Of a stretch of 14,944 nucleotides of DNA, positions 5,726-14,569 are shown piece after piece. Position 1 is the first letter of the stretch, and each line of letters starts with the position of its first letter. Origin of the DNA: Mageeibacillus sp. UBA5442 (GTDB lineage Bacteria; Bacillota; Clostridia; Saccharofermentanales; DTU023). The translations under genes and the position numbers were made by a program. The notes beneath the pieces are model-generated. The model was not told the DNA's origin. It did no database searches and worked only from the letters and a program-made list of their open reading frames with translations. The stretch is taken from NCBI GenBank assembly GCA_002427475.1, contig DIRG01000118.1, positions 14,358 through 29,301 of the forward strand, given 5' to 3'.

Positions 5726-8700
5726 ATGTCAAAGTCCGTTCAATATGGACGAGTTCAGAGATTGTCTTATTCAAAGATTGACGAGATTCTCGATATCCCA
5801 AATTTATTAGATATTCAATTGAGTAGTTACAATTGGTTCCTTGAAGAAGGACTTATGGAAGTCCTGGAAGAGGCATCACCAATTACTGACTTCTCAGGAG
5901 ATATCGAACTTTCGTTTATCGATAGAGAATTTGACGTCAACAATCCAACACATTCCTTGGAGGAATGTAGAGAAAAGGACGCAAACTTTGCGTCAAAGTT
6001 ATACGTAAAAGTTAGGCTTCATGACAAAGCCAGCGATACTATTAAAGATCAGGATGTGTACATCGGGGAGTTCCCGATTATGACTGATACCGGAAGCTTT
6101 ATTATTAATGGAGCTGAGAGGGTTGTCATTAGTCAGTTAGTACGTTCTCCTGGTGTCTATTATGGCATTGAGCGTGATAAGAACGACAATACCATTTATA
6201 CAGGACAAATTATTCCTAACCGTGGAGCATGGTTAGAGTTCGAGACAGATGCTAAGGGATTGCTGTGGGTACGAGTTGATCGCGCCCGTAAATTCCACCT
6301 GTCTATTTTGCTGCGCGCTTTGGGTCTGGGTACAGATGAGGAAATCATTTCTGTACTAGGCGAAGAAGAAGCGCTAATGAATACAATGGCGAAAGATGGC
6401 TGCCATAGCGTGGATGACGGGTATCAAGAGATGTTCCGTAAGCTGCGAGCCGGCGAAGTTTATACTCGCGAAGGCGCCAAGAACTTGCTGCAGAATTTGT
6501 TTTTCGTAGACAACCGCTATGACTTGGCTCATGTCGGGGTCTTTAAGGTTAACAAGAAATTATCATTAGCTAGACGTCTGGAAGGACACCGTGCCGCTAC
6601 AGATATCCTCAGTGAAGACGGAGAAGTTCTAGCTCTTCAAGACGACATTATTACCCGTGAAATGGCGGAAGCCATTCAAAACGCAGGCATTAACAGCGTC
6701 GATGTTTTTCCGATCCAAAAAGTCGGAGAAAGCGTCATTCAGTATGATGATATGCTGCGCGTTGTCGGTAATAACACCGTCATGTTGGAGCCCTTTCTTA
6801 GTCGTTACTTCCCTCAGGAAGATTTGGCGTCACTGGATTTCCAAAAACTTGGCTATGATGAATATGTTTACACTCCCGTACTGCGGGACATCGTTGCGCA
6901 GGCGCGCGAAGAAGACGACAAAGCGGAAGCTTTACGTCAGCTGCTGCGCCAGCACAAATCCGAATTGATTCCGCGTCACCTGACTGTGGACGATATTTTA
7001 GCTTCTTGTAGCAGCTTTATCGGCCTAGAGTACGGTGTCGGCGAAGCGGACGATATCGATCATCTCGGCAACCGCCGCATTCGTTCAGTGGGTGAACTCC
7101 TGCAGAATCAGATGCGCATTGGTTTCTCACGGATGGAACGTGTTGTGCGCGAGCGCATGCAGACAATTCCGGATATTTCTCAGGCTACGCCGAAAGATAT
7201 CGTAAATACCAGACCTGTATCGGCTGCAATTAAGGAGTTCTTCAGCTCCAGCCAGCTGTCACAGTTTATGGATCAGCCTAACCCCCTAGCCGAATTGACG
7301 CATAAACGTCGTCTTTCCGCTTTGGGCCCCGGCGGTCTGTCGCGTGAGCGCGCTAACTTCGAAGTGCGTGACGTACATCCTTCCCATTACGGAAGAATGT
7401 GCCCGATCGAGACTCCTGAAGGACCGAACATCGGTTTGATCAACTCTCTGTCGACATACGCACGTGTTAACCGCTTCGGCTTTTTAGAGACGCCTTATCG
7501 CCTTTACGACAAGAAGAAAGGCGTCGTAACCGAGGATTACAAATACATGACCGCTGACGAAGAGGATTATTTCAATATCGCACAGGCGAACGAACCTCTC
7601 GATGAAAAAGGTCATTTTGCCAACAAGAAAGTTTCCTGTCGTTATCTGGACGAATTCTTAGAGCTCGATCCGGATCAGGTTGATCTGATGGACGTGTCGC
7701 CGAAACAGCTGGTTTCAGTGGCAACTTCGCTGATTCCTTTCTTGGGCAACGACGATGCTAACCGAGCACTCATGGGTTCAAACATGCAACGTCAGGCAGT
7801 GCCGTTGATTAAATCAGAGTCTCCCACTATCGGAACCGGTATGGAATACCGTGCCGCTAAGGACTCCGGTGTCTGTGTCGTGGCCAAAAACGACGGTGTG
7901 GTCAAGCGCGTAAGAGCTGACTACATTGAAGTAGAGAAAAAAGATCAGACTCGCGATAAATATCATTTGTCGAAATACCGTCGCTCCAACCAAGGAACCT
8001 GTATTAACCAGCGTCCGCTGGTCGTACAAGGTGAAAAGGTTAAGGCCGGCGATATTATCGCTGATGGTCCCTCGACGGATCAGGGCGAAATGGCATTAGG
8101 TCGTAACGTACTGATCGGATTCATGCCTTGGGAAGGCTACAACTTTGAGGACGCTGTACTCATCAGTGAGCGCTTGGTTCGCGATGACGTGTACACGTCA
8201 ATCCATATAACGGAATACGAGTGTGAAGCCAGAGATACCAAGCTCGGACCCGAAGAGATCACCCGAGAGATTCCTAACGTAGGCGATGATGCCTTGAAGG
8301 ATCTTGACGAAGACGGCGTAGTCCGCATCGGTGCTGAGGTTCATGCCGGCGACATCATCGTGGGTAAGGTAACACCTAAGGGTGAAACTGAACTTACACC
8401 TGAAGAGAGGCTTTATCGTGCTATCTTCGGTGAGAAAGTCCGCGAAATCAGAGATACATCCGTGCGTGTACCGCATGGTGAGTCCGGTGTCATCGTAGAC
8501 ATTAAGACATTTACACGTGAACAAGACGACCAGCTCAGGCATGGCGTCAACAAACTTGTTCGCGTTTACATCGCTCAAAAACGCAAGATTTCCGTCGGTG
8601 ACAAGATGGCGGGCAGACACGGTAACAAAGGTGTTGTATCACTGATTTTGCCGGAAGAAGATATGCCTTTCATGCCGGACGGAACACCATTGGATATCGT

Positions 8701-9502
8701 ACTGAATCCTCTCGGCGTACCCTCGCGTATGAACGTCGGTCAGTTGCTCGAGGTCCATCTTGGACTGGCCGCACACAAGAAGGGTATCAAGATCGCTACT
8801 CCTGTCTTTGACGGAGCTGGTGAAGCAGATGTCCTTGAAGCCTTCAAAGAGGCTGGCATTGAAGAAAACGGTAAGACTATTCTTTACGACGGTCGTACCG
8901 GCGAAGCTTTTGAAAACCCTGTCACCGTGGGCATCATGTATTACTTGAAGTTGCTCCACCTGGTTGATGACAAGATTCACGCTCGTTCTATTGGACCGTA
9001 CTCCTTAGTAACGCAACAGCCTTTGGGCGGTAAAGCTCAGTTCGGTGGTCAGCGTTTCGGAGAGATGGAAGTCTGGGCGCTTGAAGCCTATGGCGCAGCT
9101 TATACCCTGCAAGAAATCCTGACTGTCAAGTCAGACGACGTTCAGGGTCGTACTAAAACTTACGAAGCTATCGTCAAAGGCGAGAACGTACCCGAACCCG
9201 GCGTTCCGGAGGCCTTTAAGGTCTTGGTCAAGGAACTGCAGTCACTCAGTCTTGATGCTCGCGTCTTAAGCGCAGAGGAAGAAGAAGTGTACTTGCCGGA
9301 TTCTTCGGAGGATGATGACGATGTAGGTCTAATCGAAGCTGATGCTTTGTCTGAATTCGAGGAAGGCCGCTTCAAAGAAAGCGATCAGAGACTGCGTGAA
9401 GCAGGATTCTCTGCCGGTAGACTTACAGATGAAGGCGGAATCGACGAACTGATGACTGCGGATCCCGCAGATGGTCTGGACGCAGGCGATTTTGAGGATT
9501 AG
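5726..9502 (+). CDS. rpoB: DNA-directed RNA polymerase subunit beta
   Basis: The beta subunit (1258 residues) forms one side of the RNA polymerase active-site cleft. The N-terminus shows the classic IDEILDIPNLLDIQ then SSYNWF motif. GERVVISQLVRSPG-type sequence follows in the protrusion. The rifampicin region is intact (SSQLSQFMDQ, residues 508-517, then THKRRLSALGPGGL); D516, H526 and S531 are present, and the numbering happens to match E. coli. Active-site elements include NFEDA (E808, D809) and KMAGRHGNKG (K960, K968). The C-terminal core (GGQRFGEMEVWALEAYG) is complete, followed by a tail of about 75 residues that is mostly acidic. The protein is somewhat longer than Bacillus RpoB (1193 residues), apparently through extra sequence before residue 500 and the tail. 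The start at 5726 is set by a GAGGTG site. It is not preceded by rplL as in most bacteria. It ends 16 bases before rpoC. Confidence 0.98.
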   Translation: MSKSVQYGRVQRLSYSKIDEILDIPNLLDIQLSSYNWFLEEGLMEVLEEASPITDFSGDIELSFIDREFDVNNPTHSLEECREKDANFASKLYVKVRLHDKASDTIKDQDVYIGEFPIMTDTGSFIINGAERVVISQLVRSPGVYYGIERDKNDNTIYTGQIIPNRGAWLEFETDAKGLLWVRVDRARKFHLSILLRALGLGTDEEIISVLGEEEALMNTMAKDGCHSVDDGYQEMFRKLRAGEVYTREGAKNLLQNLFFVDNRYDLAHVGVFKVNKKLSLARRLEGHRAATDILSEDGEVLALQDDIITREMAEAIQNAGINSVDVFPIQKVGESVIQYDDMLRVVGNNTVMLEPFLSRYFPQEDLASLDFQKLGYDEYVYTPVLRDIVAQAREEDDKAEALRQLLRQHKSELIPRHLTVDDILASCSSFIGLEYGVGEADDIDHLGNRRIRSVGELLQNQMRIGFSRMERVVRERMQTIPDISQATPKDIVNTRPVSAAIKEFFSSSQLSQFMDQPNPLAELTHKRRLSALGPGGLSRERANFEVRDVHPSHYGRMCPIETPEGPNIGLINSLSTYARVNRFGFLETPYRLYDKKKGVVTEDYKYMTADEEDYFNIAQANEPLDEKGHFANKKVSCRYLDEFLELDPDQVDLMDVSPKQLVSVATSLIPFLGNDDANRALMGSNMQRQAVPLIKSESPTIGTGMEYRAAKDSGVCVVAKNDGVVKRVRADYIEVEKKDQTRDKYHLSKYRRSNQGTCINQRPLVVQGEKVKAGDIIADGPSTDQGEMALGRNVLIGFMPWEGYNFEDAVLISERLVRDDVYTSIHITEYECEARDTKLGPEEITREIPNVGDDALKDLDEDGVVRIGAEVHAGDIIVGKVTPKGETELTPEERLYRAIFGEKVREIRDTSVRVPHGESGVIVDIKTFTREQDDQLRHGVNKLVRVYIAQKRKISVGDKMAGRHGNKGVVSLILPEEDMPFMPDGTPLDIVLNPLGVPSRMNVGQLLEVHLGLAAHKKGIKIATPVFDGAGEADVLEAFKEAGIEENGKTILYDGRTGEAFENPVTVGIMYYLKLLHLVDDKIHARSIGPYSLVTQQPLGGKAQFGGQRFGEMEVWALEAYGAAYTLQEILTVKSDDVQGRTKTYEAIVKGENVPEPGVPEAFKVLVKELQSLSLDARVLSAEEEEVYLPDSSEDDDDVGLIEADALSEFEEGRFKESDQRLREAGFSAGRLTDEGGIDELMTADPADGLDAGDFED

Positions 9503-9518
9503 GAATAGGGAGTAAATA

Positions 9519-12500
9519 ATGGCAGATTTGAATCATATTGAAGCAATCGGGATCGGCCTGGCGTCTCCTGAGAAAATATTAGAATGGTCTCACGGCGAAG
9601 TAAAAAAGCCGGAAACCATCAACTATAGAACGCTGAAACCGGAGGCCGACGGTCTCTTTTGTGAGAAAATTTTCGGTCCGACCAAGGACTGGGAATGTTA
9701 TTGCGGAAAATACAAGAAGATCAGATACCGCGGTATTGTCTGTGACAAGTGCGGTGTTGAGGTCACTCGATCCAAAGTAAGACGTGAGCGTATGGGACAT
9801 ATTCGTCTCGCTGCTCCGGTCTCACATATCTGGTATTTCCGAGGAATCCCGAGCCGCATGGGCCTCTTACTGGATATGTCACCGCGCAATTTGGAGAAGA
9901 TTCTCTATTTTGCTGCGTATATTGTGATCGATCCGAAGGAAACAAACTTTGCACGAAAGCAAATCATAAATGAACGCGACTATCGCACGGCGTTGGCTGA
10001 ATACGGCCGTAATTCGTTCGTTGCCAAAATGGGCGCGGAAGCGATTCGCGATCTCTTGGCAGAGATCGATATCGATACTTTGGCAATAGAACTGCATGCG
10101 GACCTGGAGACAGCTCGCGGGCAGAAAGAACAGCGCATTATTAAGCGTCTGGAAGTTGTAGAGTCTTTTCAGCAGTCCAATAACCGTCCGCAGGACATGG
10201 TTCTGGAAGTGCTGCCGGTACTGCCACCCGAATTGCGCCCCATGGTGCAGCTGGATGGCGGCCGTTTTGCAACCTCAGACTTGAACGATCTCTATCGCCG
10301 TGTAATCAACCGTAATAATCGTTTGAACAAACTCTTGCAACTCGGCGCACCGAACATTATTGTTCGTAACGAGAAACGTATGCTGCAAGAGGCTGTCGAC
10401 GCCCTGATCGATAATGGTCGTCGCGGTCGTGCCGTAACCGGCGCGGGCAATCGTCCCTTGAAGTCTCTGTCCGATTTGCTCAAAGGTAAGCAGGGCCGTT
10501 TGCGCCAGAACTTACTGGGCAAGCGCGTTGACTACTCTGGGCGTTCGGTAATCGTTGTCGGTCCGGAGCTCAAGCTGCATCAGTGCGGTTTGCCGAAGGA
10601 AATGGCTCTGGAGCTGTTTAAGCCTTTCGTCATGCGTGAGCTGGTGAAACACGATTATGCTCAAAATATTAAATCTGCTCGACGCTTGGTCGAGCGCGGC
10701 GGAGACGTCGTCTGGGATACCCTAGACGAGGTTATCCAGGATCACCCGGTCCTCTTGAACCGCGCTCCAACCTTGCACAGACTGGGTATTCAGGCTTTTG
10801 AGCCGGTGCTGGTCGAAGGTCGGGCTATTAAACTACATCCGCTGGTCTGTACCGCTTTTAACGCCGACTTTGACGGCGACCAAATGGCAGTACACGTTCC
10901 CTTGTCAACTGAAGCGCAGGCTGAAGCTCGTTTCCTGATGCTCTCAACGAATAACCTCCTGAAACCTCAGGACGGCAAACCCGTTGCAGTGCCGACTCAG
11001 GATATCGTACTCGGTTGCTATTACTTGACATTAGAACGTGAGAACCCTGAAGCAGATAAAGACGCTCCCATGCGTGTCTTCTCCAATATGGATGAAGCCG
11101 TGATGGCTTACGAAGACAAGCAGATTACCCTGCAACAACCGGTGCGCATCAGACGTACTGTTGAACTTGAGGGCAAGACCTATCGTGGTCTAGTCGAATC
11201 TACGCTCGGACGCTTTCTCTTTAACAGCGTCATTCCTCAGAACCTCGGGTTTGTACAGCGTGACGACAGTGTTGAAAGCCAGATCGCTCTGGAATGCGAC
11301 TTTGTCGTGGGAAAGAGAGAAATTGGATCCATTATCGAACGCTGCATTACAGTCTGCGGCACAGCGAAAACAGCTGAAGTCTTGGATGAAGTAAAGGAAC
11401 TCGGTTTCCACTATGCAACCGTCGGTGGTGTGTCTATCGGTGTTTTCGACATGGTGGTTCCTGAAGTTAAGGAAAAACTGATCAAGGAAGCTGAAACACG
11501 TGTTGATAAGATCAACACCCAGTTCCAGCGTGGTCTCCTGAATGATGAAGGCCGTTATCGCTCAGTAGTTGATACGTGGCGTACGACGACCAATGACATT
11601 ACGGAAGCCCTCAAGAAGAATCTTGATCCGTACAATCCGATTTACATGATGTCTCAGTCCGGAGCCAGAGGTAGTATCGACCAAATCAAACAGTTGGCCG
11701 GTATGCGCGGTAACATGACTGACACTTCAGGACGCACGATTGAAATTCCTATTAAATCCAACCTGCGTGAAGGCATGAACGTATTGGAGTTCTTTATTTC
11801 CTCACACGGAGCGAGAAAGTCTTTGTCAGATACAGCCTTGAAGACTGCTGACTCAGGTTACCTCACACGCCGCTTGGTCGACATCTCACAGGATGTCACC
11901 ATCCGCGAAGAAGACTGCGGCACCGAAGAATACATCGTTGCGCATACAATTGCTTACGGCAAACAAAACCAGCGCGTCTTAGCCTCTCTCTTTGACAGAA
12001 TTGAGGGTCGCTTTGCCGCTACCGATATTTTGCATCCGGAAACTGATGAAGTCTTAGCTTTCAAAGACGAGATGATCACAATGGATCAAGCTCGTCACAT
12101 TGAAGAGGCTGGGATCAAGGAAGTTCCTATTCGCAGCGTCCTCTCTTGTGATTCACCTAAAGGTGTCTGCGCCAAATGCTACGGCAAAAACCTGGCAACC
12201 GGCAGTCCTGCCGTTGTGGGTGAAGCTGTTGGTATCATGGCAGCTCAGTCCATCGGTGAACCGGGAACGCAGCTGACGATGAGAACCTTCCACTTGGGTG
12301 GTATCGCCTCAGCGGGTGACATCACACAAGGTCTGCCGCGTGTTGAAGAACTCTTTGAAGCCAGAAAGCCCAAAGGGCAGGCAGTGGTTGCCAACGTGTC
12401 CGGTGTTATTGAAGTCGAAGAGACTGACAAGCGCCGCCGCGAAGTCAGAATTACTGCTGCCGACGGCACAGTTAAGAAGCATCAAATCTCCTTGTCGATT

Positions 12501-13229
12501 CCGCTATTAGTGGAACACGGTGATCAAGTTGAAGCCGGTGATCTTATCACTGACGGCTCGGTCAATCCGCATGACATCATGAAGATCAAAGGTGCTCGCG
12601 GCGTTCAGAACTATATCATTAGAGAAGTTTTGAAAGTGTACAAGAACAACGGCGTCGATATCAACGATAAGCATATTGAGATCATCGTACGACAGATGCT
12701 GCGTAAACTTAGAATCGACGATCCGGGAGATACCGACCTGCTTACAGGCAGTACCGTTGACTTCTCGAAATTCGTCGAAGATAACCATGCAGCGGAAAGA
12801 GTAGGACTCAACCCCGCTACAGGTACTCGTATTTTGCTGGGTATCACGAAGGCCTCACTGGCTACAGAATCTTTCCTCTCAGCCGCCTCCTTCCAGGAGA
12901 CCACACGTGTCCTAACCGATGCTGCGGTCAAAGGCAAGATTGACTACCTCGACGGTCTGAAAGAAAACGTAATCATTGGCGGATTAATCCCCGCAGGAAC
13001 AGGTGTTAAACGCTATCGCGACATCAGCGCCGTTCCGGTAGTAAATGAAAACGTGCCCTTGCTGATAGAAACCGCAGAACAAGTGCCGGTTCCACCCAGT
13101 GGAAGGGAAGCGGAATTGATCGAAAATTACGATCCTATAGAAGCTCAGGCTGAGGCTGAAGAAGTAGAAGATGAGTCTTTAACTTCCTTGCTGATGGAGG
13201 ACTTCTTTACCCTACCTGCTGACGAGTAA
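9519..13229 (+). CDS. rpoC: DNA-directed RNA polymerase subunit beta'
   Basis: The beta' subunit (1236 residues) carries the catalytic magnesium. Seen in order are the start pattern IGLASPEKILEWSHGEVKKP; the N-terminal zinc finger (C60, C62, C75, C78); the clamp and rudder region; KRVDYSGRSVIVVGPEL; the catalytic loop NADFDGD (448-454, with D450, D452 and D454); the bridge-helix region with SGARGS; the trigger loop around SSHGARKSLSDTALKTADSGY (ending at Y781); the second zinc site with the CDSPKGVCAKC cluster; and a C-terminal GIMAAQSIGEPGTQLTMRTFH motif. The last 45 residues or so are acidic. It starts 16 bases after rpoB with GGGAG six bases upstream, so the two are co-transcribed. A strong terminator follows at once, and the usual rpsL-rpsG-fusA genes are not downstream. 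No insertion, frameshift or missing catalytic residue was noticed. Confidence 0.98.
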   Translation: MADLNHIEAIGIGLASPEKILEWSHGEVKKPETINYRTLKPEADGLFCEKIFGPTKDWECYCGKYKKIRYRGIVCDKCGVEVTRSKVRRERMGHIRLAAPVSHIWYFRGIPSRMGLLLDMSPRNLEKILYFAAYIVIDPKETNFARKQIINERDYRTALAEYGRNSFVAKMGAEAIRDLLAEIDIDTLAIELHADLETARGQKEQRIIKRLEVVESFQQSNNRPQDMVLEVLPVLPPELRPMVQLDGGRFATSDLNDLYRRVINRNNRLNKLLQLGAPNIIVRNEKRMLQEAVDALIDNGRRGRAVTGAGNRPLKSLSDLLKGKQGRLRQNLLGKRVDYSGRSVIVVGPELKLHQCGLPKEMALELFKPFVMRELVKHDYAQNIKSARRLVERGGDVVWDTLDEVIQDHPVLLNRAPTLHRLGIQAFEPVLVEGRAIKLHPLVCTAFNADFDGDQMAVHVPLSTEAQAEARFLMLSTNNLLKPQDGKPVAVPTQDIVLGCYYLTLERENPEADKDAPMRVFSNMDEAVMAYEDKQITLQQPVRIRRTVELEGKTYRGLVESTLGRFLFNSVIPQNLGFVQRDDSVESQIALECDFVVGKREIGSIIERCITVCGTAKTAEVLDEVKELGFHYATVGGVSIGVFDMVVPEVKEKLIKEAETRVDKINTQFQRGLLNDEGRYRSVVDTWRTTTNDITEALKKNLDPYNPIYMMSQSGARGSIDQIKQLAGMRGNMTDTSGRTIEIPIKSNLREGMNVLEFFISSHGARKSLSDTALKTADSGYLTRRLVDISQDVTIREEDCGTEEYIVAHTIAYGKQNQRVLASLFDRIEGRFAATDILHPETDEVLAFKDEMITMDQARHIEEAGIKEVPIRSVLSCDSPKGVCAKCYGKNLATGSPAVVGEAVGIMAAQSIGEPGTQLTMRTFHLGGIASAGDITQGLPRVEELFEARKPKGQAVVANVSGVIEVEETDKRRREVRITAADGTVKKHQISLSIPLLVEHGDQVEAGDLITDGSVNPHDIMKIKGARGVQNYIIREVLKVYKNNGVDINDKHIEIIVRQMLRKLRIDDPGDTDLLTGSTVDFSKFVEDNHAAERVGLNPATGTRILLGITKASLATESFLSAASFQETTRVLTDAAVKGKIDYLDGLKENVIIGGLIPAGTGVKRYRDISAVPVVNENVPLLIETAEQVPVPPSGREAELIENYDPIEAQAEAEEVEDESLTSLLMEDFFTLPADE

Positions 13230-13252
13230 AAGCTAGTAAAATCAATGCTTTC

Positions 13253-13290
13253 AAGGGGACTGTTTTCGCTAGAGAACAGTCCCCTTTTTT
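13253..13290 (+). terminator. Strong intrinsic terminator of rpoBC
   Basis: AAGGGGACTGTT (13253-13264) pairs perfectly with AACAGTCCCCTT (13275-13286). Three further inner pairs, one of them G-U, leave a GCTA loop. Six T residues (13285-13290) follow. It begins 24 bases after the rpoC stop and should separate rpoBC from the ctsR operon. Confidence 0.95.
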
Positions 13291-13295
13291 AGCGA

Positions 13296-13309
13296 GTAAC
13301 TGAAGTTAC
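13296..13309. other. Short inverted repeat between rpoC and ctsR
   Basis: GTAACT (13296-13301) and AGTTAC (13304-13309) are perfect complements with two bases between them. The centre lies about 25 bases upstream of the -35 box of the ctsR promoter. It could bind a dimeric regulator or be chance. It does not match CIRCE. Confidence 0.3.
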
Positions 13310-13326
13310 ATGCTTCCACAACGTTC

Positions 13327-13355
13327 TTGAATATCAAATTTCGTAGTGATATATT
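13327..13355 (+). promoter_or_regulatory. Promoter of the ctsR operon
   Basis: TTGAAT (13327-13332, four of six) is followed after 17 bases by TATATT (13350-13355, five of six). TG at 13347-13348 makes an extended -10. Transcription should begin near 13362, about 60 bases before ctsR. The layout fits a housekeeping-sigma promoter controlled by CtsR. Confidence 0.8.
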
Positions 13356-13360
13356 GTAAA

Positions 13361-13377
13361 GGACAAAAAAAGTTAAA
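13361..13377 (+). promoter_or_regulatory. CtsR operator (tandem heptad box)
   Basis: GGACAAA, three bases, then AGTTAAA. Against the known CtsR box (GGTCAAA, three bases, RGTCAAA) 13 of 15 defined positions agree, with one T-to-A and one C-to-T change. The site begins six bases after the -10 box and covers the predicted transcription start, the classic place for CtsR repression. It implies that ctsR represses its own operon. Confidence 0.72.
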
Positions 13378-13421
13378 GACTAAATATTTTAAATATTTCT
13401 TAATAATCGAGGAGGATCTAC

Positions 13422-13895
13422 ATGGCAAGTAAATCCGATCATATTGAACAAATGATAAAGAAATTGCTCTTGGAGCATGGCGGTTACTACGAGATTTCTC
13501 GCAACTCTTTCGCAGAAAAATTAAACGTCGTGCCCTCTCAGATTTCCTACGTAATCGAGACGCGTTTTAAAACGCAACACGGTTATCTGGTTGAGAGCCG
13601 GCGCGGCAGCGGTGGTTCCATTCGCATTCGCAGAGTTACCAATGCGTCGAAAGCGCAGCAACTCATGCAATTGGTGGAAGAAAGTGGTACCTACCTCGGG
13701 CAGCAGGAGGCCTTTATAGCCTTGCGCAGTCTGAGCGAGCAAGAGATCATCACTCCCAAAGTAGAGCAAGTGATGCGCGCCGCCATGTCCAACAAGTCGC
13801 TCAATGCGTTAGAGACAGATGAGCGCGATCTGGTGCGAGCCGGAATTTTTCGTAATATGCTGACGAGCTTAGCTGCGTTAGCGAAGGAGGAATAA
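13422..13895 (+). CDS. ctsR: CtsR, class III heat-shock repressor
   Basis: A 157-residue DNA-binding repressor of clp and heat-shock genes. It acts as a dimer on tandem heptad operators. The N-terminal helix-turn-helix contains AEKLNVVPSQISYVIETRF (31-49), nearly the family signature. The wing is ESRRGSGGSIRI (58-69), matching the glycine-rich thermosensing loop of known CtsR, with Arg61 at the position McsB phosphorylates in Bacillus-type proteins. The C-terminal helical domain includes ITPKVEQVMRAAMSNKSL and ends with AGIFRNMLTSLAAL, again typical. Length equals the usual 150-157. AGGAGG six bases upstream supports the start. It is the first gene of a ctsR-mcsA-mcsB operon; mcsA follows after two bases, with its AAGGAGG site inside the end of ctsR. 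A CtsR-box overlaps the promoter. Confidence 0.96.
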   Translation: MASKSDHIEQMIKKLLLEHGGYYEISRNSFAEKLNVVPSQISYVIETRFKTQHGYLVESRRGSGGSIRIRRVTNASKAQQLMQLVEESGTYLGQQEAFIALRSLSEQEIITPKVEQVMRAAMSNKSLNALETDERDLVRAGIFRNMLTSLAALAKEE

Positions 13896-13897
13896 GA

Positions 13898-14569
13898 ATG
13901 CTATGTGAGAATTGTCAGTCGCGCGATGCTAGCGTGCATGTTAAACGTACGCACAATAATCAAGTGACAGAGTACAACCTTTGCTCTGCCTGTGCACAGG
14001 AATTAGATAAAGGCGGACAGGCAGCCTTAAATGACTTCTTCGGTGGTATTTTTAATTCGATGTTTTGGGGACCCTCAAGTTTTACCTACCCCAAGCAGCA
14101 AATTCAAGCTACGGAGAGTCTCAAGTGTCCCAATTGCGGCTTGACTGAGAGAGAGTTGCTCCAGAAAGGCGTCTTGGGCTGTCCACACTGCTATCAAGTA
14201 TTTGCCCACATTTTGAACCCTGTATTCCAGCGAGTTCAGGGACATACTGCTCAAGCTGAAGCGGAGAAAATTAAGATCAGTCCTGAAGGCTTTGCAGTTT
14301 CAACCGCCGATGAAACGGACCAAATCAGTCAACTGCGCTCTGAACAGCAGCGGGCGATTGAAGCGGAAGACTACGAGAAGGCGGCACAGTTGCGTGATGA
14401 AATCAAGAAGCTGGAACTGGCAGCCAAGGATGACGCGCTGGCTGAAAGTGAAGAAGCGCTGACCGAAAATCAGGCCGAAGCTGACTCAGATGCGGAAGTC
14501 GACGCTGCTTCCGATTCCGACGCCGAAACTGACGTTGACGATGAGGGTGAGCAAGAGGAGGAAAAATAA
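13898..14569 (+). CDS. mcsA: McsA, zinc-binding activator of the McsB arginine kinase
   Basis: McsA binds and activates McsB, and so promotes CtsR inactivation and delivery of proteins to ClpCP. Four CXXC pairs are visible (C3/C6, C29/C32, C77/C80, C95/C98), the normal pattern for two zinc-binding modules. A UVR-type motif follows (about 143-175, LRSEQQRAIEAEDYEKAAQLRDEI), a coiled-coil segment shared with UvrB. Residues from about 178 to the end (223) form a highly acidic low-complexity tail rich in Glu, Asp, Ala and Ser, which makes the protein longer than Bacillus McsA (about 185). The start has AAGGAGG seven bases upstream. The stop overlaps the mcsB ATG by one base (TAATG), so translation is coupled. 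Identity is secure. The tail has no assignable role. Confidence 0.94.
   Translation: MLCENCQSRDASVHVKRTHNNQVTEYNLCSACAQELDKGGQAALNDFFGGIFNSMFWGPSSFTYPKQQIQATESLKCPNCGLTERELLQKGVLGCPHCYQVFAHILNPVFQRVQGHTAQAEAEKIKISPEGFAVSTADETDQISQLRSEQQRAIEAEDYEKAAQLRDEIKKLELAAKDDALAESEEALTENQAEADSDAEVDAASDSDAETDVDDEGEQEEEK

Noticed and set aside
5499..5801. Minus-strand open frame of 100 codons across the rpoB leader
   Set aside because: It overlaps the rpoB start, its translation has no family signature, and the region is better explained as promoter and leader.
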